Shown one piece after another: positions 28,663 through 38,300 of a stretch of 59,135 bases of DNA. Within the stretch, counting starts at the first letter, position 1. Each line of letters begins with the position of its first letter. The stretch is from Bacteroidota bacterium (GTDB lineage: Bacteria > Bacteroidota > Bacteroidia > B-17B0 > Aurantibacillaceae): assembly GCA_016185125.1 (NCBI GenBank), contig JACPOC010000043.1, forward strand, positions 1-59,135. The letters run 5' to 3'. Made by a program: the position numbers and the translations under genes. The notes beneath the pieces are model-generated. The model worked only from the letters and a program-made list of their open reading frames with translations. It was not told the origin of the DNA and did not search any database.

Positions 28663-29633
28663 AGGCCTTGAGTAAGTATTTTGTTATTGTGATATTGCTA
28701 CTAAACCTTAGAGTTATAGCCCAGGATATTAACGAAGTGGATTCTGTTCAATACAATAATTATTTGCAGCTTATCAGCGATCAATCGCGACTTATAAAAT
28801 TAAATCCTTCCAACTCTTTAGCATTTTCTAAACGCGCTTTTTACAGGCAAAAAGTAAATGATTACAAAGGTTCTTTTGCCGATTATTCAAAGGCTATTGA
28901 ACTATCTCCTCAAGAACCCGCCAATTATTATTACCGGGGTATGCTGCTTTTTGAAGCAGAACAATATGAAAAAGGTATTACCGATCTTACTAAAACAATT
29001 GCGTTAAGCCCTCAGCTGCCCGAAACATTTTTAGATAGAGCCGTAGCCTACACCTGCGTTAAAAAATACGACAAAGCTCTGGCAGATATGAATGTCTTCA
29101 TTAAAATAAAAAAGGCGGACGTTCGAGGATACTATAACCGCGGTGATATTTATGAAAAGTTAAAACAACCCGCCAAGGCACTGAAAGATTATGAAAAAGC
29201 CATAACCCTCGATTCAGCATTTCATCAGGCTTATTCGAGAATAGCCGGCATTTATCTTAATTCGTTAAAAGATTTTCAAAAAGCCATTGATAATTATACA
29301 CATGCCATTAATTTAAATCCGGCTTCCTTTCACAATTATTTTGGCAGAGCCAACGCTTACAGTCAGATGAAAGAATTTCAAAAAGCGGTGCTCGATTTTG
29401 AAAAGACTTTAGTTTTATTTCCTAATTTTGAATTTGCTTTATTTAATCTGGCCAAAACTTATTTTGAATTAAAAAATTATGCAAAGGCCATAGAAAATTA
29501 CTCGGATTACATTGCCTTAAAGCCGGAAGATAGTAATGCTTATTTTGGTAGAGCCAATGCCTATGAAATGCTCGGCAAAAAAGAAGAAGCGCAAAAAGAC
29601 CAAGCCGCTGCTCTGGTCAAAAAGAGAAAGTAA
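28659..29633 (+). CDS. exported TPR-repeat protein
   Basis: A 324-residue protein. The signal peptide ends near ALSKYFVIVILLLNLRVIAQ (residues 3-22). Six to seven tetratricopeptide repeats follow, with pattern elements such as YSKAIELSPQEPANYYYRG, YEKAITLDSAFHQAYSRI and YSDYIALKPEDSNAYFGRAN. The protein ends in a short basic tail (KKRK). TPR arrays are protein-binding scaffolds; the partner is not indicated. Its ATG overlaps the stop of the 19-residue leader frame. Confidence 0.85.
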   Translation: MKALSKYFVIVILLLNLRVIAQDINEVDSVQYNNYLQLISDQSRLIKLNPSNSLAFSKRAFYRQKVNDYKGSFADYSKAIELSPQEPANYYYRGMLLFEAEQYEKGITDLTKTIALSPQLPETFLDRAVAYTCVKKYDKALADMNVFIKIKKADVRGYYNRGDIYEKLKQPAKALKDYEKAITLDSAFHQAYSRIAGIYLNSLKDFQKAIDNYTHAINLNPASFHNYFGRANAYSQMKEFQKAVLDFEKTLVLFPNFEFALFNLAKTYFELKNYAKAIENYSDYIALKPEDSNAYFGRANAYEMLGKKEEAQKDQAAALVKKRK

Positions 29634-29907
29634 TTTTATCTGAGAACCTGAATATGGCCTGTTAAAGAATAATGCTTTCTTTTCAAAGCAATAAATCCGT
29701 CGTCCAAACAATCCGCATCATATCTACTCTTTTACACGCTAATTGTAATTCTTAACAGTAAAATCGCAATTCTCATCCCGGTAATTGTAATTCTCGTCAT
29801 GATAATCGCCATTCTTTATACGCCAAGCAGGTTAATTATTTTAAGCGCTAAAAAGAAGTCCCGCCATTAACAACCCCTTACTGAATGGTGATAAATTTAC
29901 AAGCAAT
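29634..29907. other. 274-bp intergenic region
   Basis: It lies between two convergent genes and holds the four-copy 21-nt tandem repeat (29741-29824). The rest is unremarkable. Two overlapping hydrophobic frames run through the repeat (one on each strand), but neither has convincing start signals. Confidence 0.6.
29741..29824. repeat. four degenerate 21-nt tandem repeats
   Basis: The anchor AAT(T/C)G(T/C)(A/C)ATTCT starts at 29741, 29762, 29783 and 29804, exactly 21 bases apart. The copies have diverged in the last third. Because 21 is a multiple of 3, frames through the array give seven-residue periodic peptides. On the minus strand a 26-codon frame from 29812 to 29732 reads with Arg-Ile every seventh residue. 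It could be a minisatellite, an array of protein sites spaced two helical turns apart, or a relic of coding sequence. Confidence 0.8.
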
Positions 29908-30819
29908 TTACTTCATCATCATACTCCGTTTTACTAAATAAGTATAAAGTATGGTATCAAAGCCTTGGTTAATGTCGGCCTCCACAAAATCAATTTTATA
30001 TTGGCTGCATCTAAGTTTTAATGCTTCGTAAAATGTATTAATGGCTTTAATGTATTGCCCTTTTATTTGGGTGGGATTTAGCTTAATTTCTTCCTGAGTT
30101 TCAAGGTCAATAAAATGATAAGGTTTATTTTCAAAGTCAAAATCAAGCTCTTTGCTTTTATCCGTTACATGAAAAAGAACCACTTCATGTTTTTTATATT
30201 TAAGATGCTGAAGCGCGGAAAAAAGTTCTTCGTTGTGTGCATTACCTTCAAACATATCGCTAAAAATAATCACCAACGAACGCTGATGAATAACCTCGGC
30301 CACCTGATTAATAGCCATTGCGGCCGAAGTAAATTTGTTTGTTTCATTTAATTCAAGAAGATCTTCAAGAGTTTTATAAACCAGTTTTTGGTGCGCGGGG
30401 CTACCTTTAACGGGCAAATGTTTGGTAATTTCGTCTTGAAAAAGAGTTAAGCCGTAAGCATCGCGTTGTTGTTTTAATACTTCGCATAAAGCCGCCGCGG
30501 CATACACGCTAAATTGTAATTTGTTTATTTCCGCATCCTTAGGAAAATGCATACTTGAAGAAGTATCAATTACAATCTGGCATCTTAAATTGGTTTCTTC
30601 TTCGTAACGTTTTACAAACAGTTTGTCGGTGCGGGCAAACAATTTCCAGTCTATATGCCGGGTACTTTCGCCGGTATTATAAAGGCGGTGTTCGGCAAAC
30701 TCAACCGAAAACCCATGAAAAGGGCTTTTATGCAAACCGGTAATAAAACCTTCCACTACTTTTTTGGCTAAAAGTTCCAGATTTTTAAAGGGTTCAATAT
30801 GAACTCGGTTAATGGGCAT
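29908..30819 (-). CDS. DUF58-domain protein with VWA-like fold
   Basis: A 303-residue cytosolic protein. The DUF58 signature is GESTRHIDWKLFARTDKLFV near residues 45-64, with YEEETNLRC after it. A VWA-like domain follows, opening with the metal-site motif IVIDTSSSM (DxSxS) near 75-83. I start at ATG 30819 (MPINRVHIEPF); the longer frame from 30849 adds a hydrophobic leader not typical of the family. DUF58 genes usually neighbour a MoxR ATPase and membrane VWA genes. None is next to this one, so it is an isolated copy. Confidence 0.85.
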   Translation of the reverse strand: MPINRVHIEPFKNLELLAKKVVEGFITGLHKSPFHGFSVEFAEHRLYNTGESTRHIDWKLFARTDKLFVKRYEEETNLRCQIVIDTSSSMHFPKDAEINKLQFSVYAAAALCEVLKQQRDAYGLTLFQDEITKHLPVKGSPAHQKLVYKTLEDLLELNETNKFTSAAMAINQVAEVIHQRSLVIIFSDMFEGNAHNEELFSALQHLKYKKHEVVLFHVTDKSKELDFDFENKPYHFIDLETQEEIKLNPTQIKGQYIKAINTFYEALKLRCSQYKIDFVEADINQGFDTILYTYLVKRSMMMK

Positions 30820-30873
30820 AAGTGGTAAAATTAATATATAATTTATCAATAATTAAGGAATTTTTTTATCTTC

Positions 30874-30901
30874 GTAACATAAAGCATAACCCCTATGTTA
30901 C
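30874..30901 (+). promoter_or_regulatory. 8-bp perfect inverted repeat before the T9SS operon
   Basis: GTAACATA (30874-30881) and TATGTTAC (30894-30901) are exact reverse complements 12 bases apart, ending 7 bases before the first start codon and followed by AATTTTTATG. It may be an operator or an RNA hairpin controlling initiation. It overlaps any transcript leader of the operon. Confidence 0.5.
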
Positions 30902-30908
30902 AATTTTT

Positions 30909-33900
30909 ATGAGAAAAATTTTAGTTTGCTTATTATTTATATGCAGTTTTTATATTAATACACAAGCGCAGATTGATACCAGCTTTTGGTTTGTTGCCCC
31001 CGATGTTTCAGCTGCTTTAGGCGATAATCCGGTTAACCTTCATATTCAAACCTACAATCAGGCGGCTACGGTGTATGTTAGGCAGCCGGCTAACAGTGGC
31101 GGGGTAAATGCTACTTTAAGCATTGCTGCGGCTTCGGTTAATGTTTTAAATTTAACGGCTTCTTTAACTTCGGTAGAAAGCGCGCCGGTTAATTCGGTAA
31201 GTACAAAAGGCATTTACATCAGCTCTAACGCCAATGTATCTGTTTATTATACCATTGGCGCAGGGTCAAATAAAGAAATGATAAGTTTAAAAGGCCAGCG
31301 TGCATTAGGAAATGATTTTTACACGCCTATACCCAATTCCTTAACCACCGCGGTTTCTTATACCGATGCCGGAGTTGGTTTTGATGTAGTTGCAACTAAG
31401 CCCGGAATTACAACTATTTTAATAACGCCCAGAGCCGCTTCGGTAGGAAGAGCCAAGAACGTTACTTTTTCGAGAAGTTTATTGCAGGGAGAAACATTTT
31501 CACTTAGAGATTTAAATACGGTAAATCCCAGTGAACTGGCAGGTTCAATTATTTCGGCGGATAAACTAATAGCGGTTACAATAAACGGCATTGTTCAAAC
31601 AAATACTTCCTGCCCCTCTACATACGCCGATCAAATAACGGCCAGCGACCAAATTGGGAAAGATTACGTTATTTTAAGAAGCCAAACAGGCACCACAGAT
31701 GTGGCCTATATTTTGGCTACTTCCAATTCAAGCAGTTTAAGCATTACTAACTCAACTGCAACGGTTAATTGGTTAATTAACTTTGGAGAAACATATTCAA
31801 TAACAATTACTGATCCTATCACTTATATAAAATCAGATAAGCCGGTGTATGTTTTACACGCCAGCGGTTACGGCTGCAAATTAAGCGCGGCACAAGTATC
31901 TCCCGTTTATTGCGCGGGTTCTTACACCGCAGCATTTATCCGTTTAAGTTCAGATTCTTTAAACCTGAACGTTGTTACCAGAACGGGTAATCAAAATACA
32001 TTTACTTTAACGTCAAATGGGGGCAATGTTCCTATAGCAGGCAGCAGTTTTACCGCAGTTCCCGGCAGCAGTGGAAATTTAGTAGCCGCCAGATTATATT
32101 TTCCGGTAAGTTCTATTGCTTTAGGGTCGTATAATCTCTTAAGAAATAGTAAAGATCTTTTTGGTTTGGGAATTAAGAACGGTTCTTCTGCCGGCGGAAG
32201 CGCGTATGCTTATGGCTCTGAATTTGGGGCAAATACGTTTGTTTACGCAAACAGCGCACCTACAGCCACCATTTGTTCAAACACCACTTTTACGCTTAAC
32301 GGACAAGTAGGCGGGGGGCCTAATACCGGCGTATTTAGCTATAACGGCTTTGGAACATTGTCGGGGTCGAATACACAGTTAATTAATAACATATATACAC
32401 CTAATCCAATAGACACCAACATAAAGCCGGTAAAGTTTGTGTTAACATCAACGGGTATTTGTCCAAATAAATCAGATACTTTTAAATTAACAGTTAAGCA
32501 GGCTCCACTTGTTAACGCCGGTTTTGATATTACAACCTGTTCTAATAATCCAACGGTGCAGTTAAGCGGAACAGTTATCGGCCCTACTAATCAAGGATTT
32601 TGGAGCGTTATGGCACCGGGTAGCGGAACTTTTACACCAAGTGTAAGCAATTTTACAGCGGTTTATAATTTATCTAACAATGATACTATGCAATCGAGCT
32701 TAAAAATTGTATTAACAAGCACTAATAATGCAGGTTGCAATGCGGTGAGTGATACCATGAAGGTAATTATTAATAAGGCACCGGTGGTTAAATCAAGTTT
32801 GGTTAAACCAATAATTCGGTGCGCCAATAATCCTAATATTTTCTTAAACGGATCGGTGTCGGGAACTACTACTTCAACAGGCATTTGGTCAACCACCGGA
32901 ACCGGTAATTTTAGTCCCAACAACCTTTCTTTAATTTGTAATTATATACCAAGTTTAACGGATATTTCTACAGGAACAGTAAGTTTAAAATTAACCAGCA
33001 CCAATAATAGTCAATGTAAAGCTGTGGCAGATAGTGTAATTGTAATATTTACACAACCTGTAACCGTTAGTACAGGAGTAGACCTTAACAGCTGTAAAAA
33101 TAATCCCATGGTTCAGTTGAACGCGGTTATAACAGGCACTGCAACTAATTCGGGTATTTGGTATAACGGAGCGGGAACATATTCTGCAAGCAATACCGCA
33201 TTAACGCCAATTTATTTTGCAAGCCCGTCGGAAGTTAGCGCAGGCTTTGTAGTATTAAGTTTCAGCACAACTAATAATGGTATTTGTAACGGGGTTTCCG
33301 ATCAGGTAAGAATTGATTTCAGAGAAAAACCAACGGCTAAATTTGTTGTTAATAATGTTTGTTTAAATCAGCCATCTAATTTTACCGATCAATCAATTAA
33401 CAGTTCCGGTTTAGGAAGCATCAATTCTTATCAATGGTTATTTGGTAACGGAGCAGTTTCAAATTCGGTTAACCCGGTTTATACATATTCGGTGCCTGGT
33501 ACATATTCTGTTCAATTAGTAGTTGGCAGTACTTTTGGTTGTTACGATACCATCAAAAAGCCATTAACTGTTTTTGTATTGCCCACAGCAAGTATGCAAA
33601 TTTCAAGAGCATGCAGCGGATCGGCTCAGCAGATAAGTTTTACTGATAAGTCTACAATTGCCTCTCCGGGAAGTATTCCTGCAACAGGATATTACTGGGA
33701 TTTTGGAGGTTTTGGTTTCTCTGTATCCAAAGACACTTCCATTGTGTTTCCTTCCGAAGGTTTGTATAACATCACTCATGTAGTTACATCCGGCAATGGC
33801 TGTGTATCTACAATAACACAATCGGTTAATATTACTCCTAAACCTAAAGCCAAGTTCTTATACATTAACAGCAACACGCAAACACTGGAAACCAATATCG

Positions 33901-34370
33901 CGTTTGTAGATTCTTCCAAATCGGCAGTTTCATGGAGTTGGAATTTTGGAAACAATACTACGAGCAATATTCAAAATCCTTCCGCTATTTATAATGCCAA
34001 CGGGTCGTATACAGTTTCATTAACCATCACCGATCAGTTTGGATGTGCCGATACATATACCGCGGTGGTTAAAATATCAAATATAGTTTCCGAGATAGCT
34101 CAATTAATACCTAACATGATTTCGCCCAATAACGATGGTAAAAATGATTTTTGGCGATTGGATTTTATAAATGTGTTTTATCCCAAAGCGGAAATAGAAA
34201 TATATAATAGATGGGGAGAGCAGTTATTTAAAAGTACAGGTTATTCAAATGCTTGGGACGGCAGTTATAAAGGGAGCCCATTGCCGGTTGGAGGGTATTA
34301 CTATACTATTAAACTTAATGATAATAAGGATAATTCAGTTTATAAAGGAACAGTTACATTATTAAAATAA
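30909..34370 (+). CDS. giant secreted PKD protein with T9SS type B (CHU_C-like) sorting domain
   Basis: A 1153-residue secreted protein, started at ATG 30909 so that the signal peptide MRKILVCLLFICSFYINTQA opens the chain. Residues 25-440 resemble the IgGFc-binding-like domain of Bacteroidota surface proteins (DQITASDQIGKDYVIL, KSDKPVYVLHASGYGC). The middle holds several repeats of the form GTWSTTGTGxFSP with TSTNN. Three PKD domains lie near 840, 925 and 1013 (WLFGNG, YWDFGG, WNFGNN). The last 85 residues (PNMISPNNDGKNDFW, then YNRWGEQLF and GGYYYTIKL) are a type B C-terminal signal for the T9SS. Probably a cell-surface adhesin. The next gene, two bases on, encodes a PorP/SprF protein likely dedicated to its export. 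Confidence 0.88.
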   Translation: MRKILVCLLFICSFYINTQAQIDTSFWFVAPDVSAALGDNPVNLHIQTYNQAATVYVRQPANSGGVNATLSIAAASVNVLNLTASLTSVESAPVNSVSTKGIYISSNANVSVYYTIGAGSNKEMISLKGQRALGNDFYTPIPNSLTTAVSYTDAGVGFDVVATKPGITTILITPRAASVGRAKNVTFSRSLLQGETFSLRDLNTVNPSELAGSIISADKLIAVTINGIVQTNTSCPSTYADQITASDQIGKDYVILRSQTGTTDVAYILATSNSSSLSITNSTATVNWLINFGETYSITITDPITYIKSDKPVYVLHASGYGCKLSAAQVSPVYCAGSYTAAFIRLSSDSLNLNVVTRTGNQNTFTLTSNGGNVPIAGSSFTAVPGSSGNLVAARLYFPVSSIALGSYNLLRNSKDLFGLGIKNGSSAGGSAYAYGSEFGANTFVYANSAPTATICSNTTFTLNGQVGGGPNTGVFSYNGFGTLSGSNTQLINNIYTPNPIDTNIKPVKFVLTSTGICPNKSDTFKLTVKQAPLVNAGFDITTCSNNPTVQLSGTVIGPTNQGFWSVMAPGSGTFTPSVSNFTAVYNLSNNDTMQSSLKIVLTSTNNAGCNAVSDTMKVIINKAPVVKSSLVKPIIRCANNPNIFLNGSVSGTTTSTGIWSTTGTGNFSPNNLSLICNYIPSLTDISTGTVSLKLTSTNNSQCKAVADSVIVIFTQPVTVSTGVDLNSCKNNPMVQLNAVITGTATNSGIWYNGAGTYSASNTALTPIYFASPSEVSAGFVVLSFSTTNNGICNGVSDQVRIDFREKPTAKFVVNNVCLNQPSNFTDQSINSSGLGSINSYQWLFGNGAVSNSVNPVYTYSVPGTYSVQLVVGSTFGCYDTIKKPLTVFVLPTASMQISRACSGSAQQISFTDKSTIASPGSIPATGYYWDFGGFGFSVSKDTSIVFPSEGLYNITHVVTSGNGCVSTITQSVNITPKPKAKFLYINSNTQTLETNIAFVDSSKSAVSWSWNFGNNTTSNIQNPSAIYNANGSYTVSLTITDQFGCADTYTAVVKISNIVSEIAQLIPNMISPNNDGKNDFWRLDFINVFYPKAEIEIYNRWGEQLFKSTGYSNAWDGSYKGSPLPVGGYYYTIKLNDNKDNSVYKGTVTLLK

Positions 34371-34372
34371 AA

Positions 34373-35377
34373 ATGAGAACTAAGATTTATACAGGCCTTT
34401 TAATGCTGCTGATTTCAGTTTCATTAGCTCAGCAACAAACATTATACAGTAATTTTATTTTAAACCAATATGTTTATAATCCTGCTTATGCCGGGGTTTA
34501 TAAAGGAGTTGAAATAAACGCTAATTACAGGCAGCAATGGGCTGGTTTTGAAGGAGCCCCTCAAACCGCTATTTTTGGCATTAACGGCACCTTAAAAAAG
34601 AAACCCAACATGGCCTTGGGCGCTTTGGTGATGAACGATAAAACAGGATTATTGGGACGCACCTCATTTCATGGTTCATACAGTTACCATGTTAAGCTTG
34701 GAAAAAAAATGAATCTTGGAATGGGACTATCGGTTGGTGGAGTTTCTTATAATGTAAAGATTTACAATGCTTTACCATACGATAAGGACGATGAGTTTTT
34801 AAAATCAAATATTTTAAATGCCAACGCTTTTGACGCCAACGCGGGCTTCTATCTCTATAGTAAAAAATTCTTTTTTGGGTTTAGCGGACAGCAATTGCCA
34901 AGTGGTAAAATCGCGTGGCCTAATTCCATTGGCCGTTTAACCCCTCATTATTATGGAGTAATGGGCGTAAACATTATTCTTGATAAAAAGAAACAAGAAT
35001 GGGTAGTTCAACCGGCAATTTTAGTGAGATTTAACAATCCTGTACCCTACCAACCCGAAGCTAATCTTCGTATTATCTATAAGAATATGTTTTGGATAGG
35101 CGGAAATTATAGATTAAACGCTTCGGCAAGTGCTATGTTTGGATGTACCATCAGCAAGCTTGTTACCTTTGCTTATTCGTACGATTATGCCTTAACTTCT
35201 TTACAGAAATATTCCAACGGAAGTCACGAATTGTTATTGACTATTTCTTTAGCTGCTAAAAAACAGAAATCTACAAGTGATAAAGTAACTGACGCTGATG
35301 AAGAAGAGCTAAATAAAATTGATAACAGCATGAAAACAAATTTAAAAAACAAAAAGAAAGATGAAGACAAAAAATAG
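34373..35377 (+). CDS. PorP/SprF-family T9SS outer-membrane protein (first copy)
   Basis: A 334-residue protein with a signal peptide ending at SLAQ. The family opening is QQTLYSNFILNQYVYNPAYA, followed by YRQQWAGFEGAPQTA, and the rest is a predicted 14-strand beta barrel (PorV/PorP group). The C-terminus is unusually charged (KTNLKNKKKDEDKK). PorP/SprF proteins act in T9SS export and often serve one type B cargo encoded beside them, as SprF does for SprB. It starts 2 bases after one giant type B cargo gene and overlaps the next by 17 bases. Confidence 0.9.
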   Translation: MRTKIYTGLLMLLISVSLAQQQTLYSNFILNQYVYNPAYAGVYKGVEINANYRQQWAGFEGAPQTAIFGINGTLKKKPNMALGALVMNDKTGLLGRTSFHGSYSYHVKLGKKMNLGMGLSVGGVSYNVKIYNALPYDKDDEFLKSNILNANAFDANAGFYLYSKKFFFGFSGQQLPSGKIAWPNSIGRLTPHYYGVMGVNIILDKKKQEWVVQPAILVRFNNPVPYQPEANLRIIYKNMFWIGGNYRLNASASAMFGCTISKLVTFAYSYDYALTSLQKYSNGSHELLLTISLAAKKQKSTSDKVTDADEEELNKIDNSMKTNLKNKKKDEDKK

Positions 35378-38300
35378 ATTCATAATAATACTCTTGTTTT
35401 TTACTTTAAAAGCAACCATTTCTATGGGTCAGATTGATACCACTTTTTGGTTTGCCACACCATGGGTAACCCCCGATCACTGGTGGAAAGAAAATTACGT
35501 TTTACATATTTCCACTTTTAATACCCCAAGCACTACCATTCGGTTAAGGCAACCTTCCGCCTTAGCGCCCAATAAATACGATACCACTCTTATTCTTGGC
35601 CCCAATCAATCGTTTGATTATGTTTTTTGGCGAGATAAGCTAGCCACTTCGAGTAATTTCGCTTATGATTCGCTGGAAGTACGCCCTGCCAATACCGTTC
35701 TTCCTTATGGTCTTTACATTTCCTCCACATCTAATATTACCTTGGTGTATGATGTGATAACCCGTCCAACTCAATTTTATAATCCCGAAACCTTTTCATT
35801 AAAAGGGCAGAATGGTTTAGGATTAGAATTTGTTTGTCCATTTCAAACCAGATGGTTCAATCAGCCTTTGGGAGGCGATTTAAATGGCGATGGTGTTACC
35901 ACGCAACCAAAACAACAAATTAACATTGTGGCTTCTCAACCAAATACGGTAGTATGGATTACCCCAAAATGTAATGTGGTAGGCCATGCCGCCAATGTAA
36001 CTTACAGTGTTTTACTAACTAATTACGGCAGTGCTTATACGGTCGAAAATTTAGTACAGAATACCACGGTGGCGGGCAATAATCTTTCAGGTTCAATTGT
36101 GGTGGCCAACAAACCAATTTCGGTAACTGTGGCCGACGATTCGGTGCGCGGAGTAACAGGTTGTTTTGATTTAATGGGAGATCAAATAGTGCCTGTGGAC
36201 ATTGTAGGCACAGATTATATTTTGAACAAAGGATTTATGAATGCCGCGGAACCTGACGGGGCTTATGTGGTTGCCACCGAAAATTTTACGCAGCTTACTA
36301 TTAATGACGGTGTGGTAACTACAACATTAATAAATAGAGGCGATACTTATCAATACAAAACCACTCAATCGCTTACTTATGTTAATGCTACCAAGCCGGT
36401 ATATTGTTTACATGCCACCGGTAATGGTTGTGAATTAGGCGAGGCTTTGCTTCCTCCGTTAAACTGCGCCGGTTCAAACTTAGTGGCTTTTACCAGAAAT
36501 ACCCCCCAAAATTTCCGCCTTAACATTCTTTGTAAGAACGGGGCTCAAAGTACTTTTACACTCAACAATTCCACTTCTACTGTTACCGTTCCTATTACAG
36601 CCTCTGATTTTACCGTAGTACCCGGTACAGCTACTCTTGCGGGCGGGCCTTATTATGGGGCCCAATTAAATTTACAAAATCCTGCCACTTTACCCATTGG
36701 CTCATATACAATAGGCAATAACGCCGATGTTTTTGCACTTGGTGTAATTGATGGAGGTCCGACAACAGGAACCTTATTTCATTACATGTCTTCATTTTTA
36801 CGAAAAACAGTAGTAAAAACTGCAACCCTTAATCCGGTTTGTGTGGGAAATTCACCTACAGTAGCTTTAACAGGAACGGTTTCCGGCGGGGCTATTACGG
36901 GAATTTGGACAACCGCTAACGGTTCAGGAACTTTTTCGCCGTACACTTCTACGGTTAACACAATTTCAACCATTTATAATTTATCTAACAATGATACGTT
37001 GCAAACAACCATTAAATTCTATTTAACCTCTACAGGAAATTGCATTCCTAAAAAAGATTCGGTATTGGTTACGGTAAACCAGCGCCCAAAAGTATTTGTA
37101 GGAAGTGTAACTCCAATGTGTAAAAACAATATTACTCCTATTACACTAACCGGAACCGTTAGTAACGCATTAGGCGGAACGTGGACCGGAGGCAACGGCG
37201 GAGCATTTGGCGTACCGGGTGTTAATACAACCTATACACCATCGGCGGCAGACCTTGCAGCAAATACAATTACCTTAACCTTAAGTAGTTCCGGTCCTCT
37301 TGCAGGATGTGCAAACGCAGCAAAAACCTTAACTGTTGGTTTTACGCCTCCACCAATTGTTAGTGCCGGGCCAAGTACTTATGTATGTACTAATTCACAA
37401 ACCTTATTATTAAACGGAAATGTGTCGGGTGGAACTAACACCGGTTTATGGAACACCACCGGAACCGGTTTGTTTTTACCCGGAAGTGCCAATACTACCG
37501 CCACTTATGTTTTAAGTGCAAGTGATCTAACGGTTAGCTCTATTGGATTTACATTAAGTTCAACCAATAACGGTAATTGTAACTCGGTTAAGGATAACAT
37601 GATTGTAACAGTTAATCAAAAGCCTACCGTAATTGCACCCATTAACGACAGTGTATGCGATAATGCAGCTACCATTGCACTTACCGGAACGGTTAATGGC
37701 GGTGGATCTACCAACATGGGATTCTGGACTTATAGCGGAACCGGTAATGTGCTGCCTGCAAATTCCATCAACGCTACTTATACCTTAAGCGTTAATGATC
37801 AACTCGGTGGAACCATCAATTTTGTATTACATTCAGCAGGAACTTTGTGTCCCGCAGAAACTGATACCTTTAAAGTTACGGTACTGAAAGCTCCTATTTT
37901 ACAGTTAAGCTCTTTAAGTCCAACTGTTTGTAACAATACTCCCATAACCTTAACCCCTACCATTACCGGAGCCACTTCTTATACGTGGAACTCTGCAACC
38001 AGTGGAACTTTTCTCCCTGTTTCAGGTGCTATTAGTCCTTCAGCAACGGTGCTTAATGGCCAATATTTACCGAGCGGGAGTGATATATCCAATGGTACTG
38101 TTGGTTTAAACCTGATCGCTTCCATAGGAAGTTGTTCGGCCACCACTTCATTTACCGTAGGATTTCAACCTTCTCCGGCAGCTAATTTTAATTATTCGGT
38201 TATCCGATGTAAAGATTCGCCAATTATATTTTCAGATGCTTCTTCATCCAACGGAACATCGGGCTTAACCTATAACTGGAATTTTGGTTCCGGTACATCT

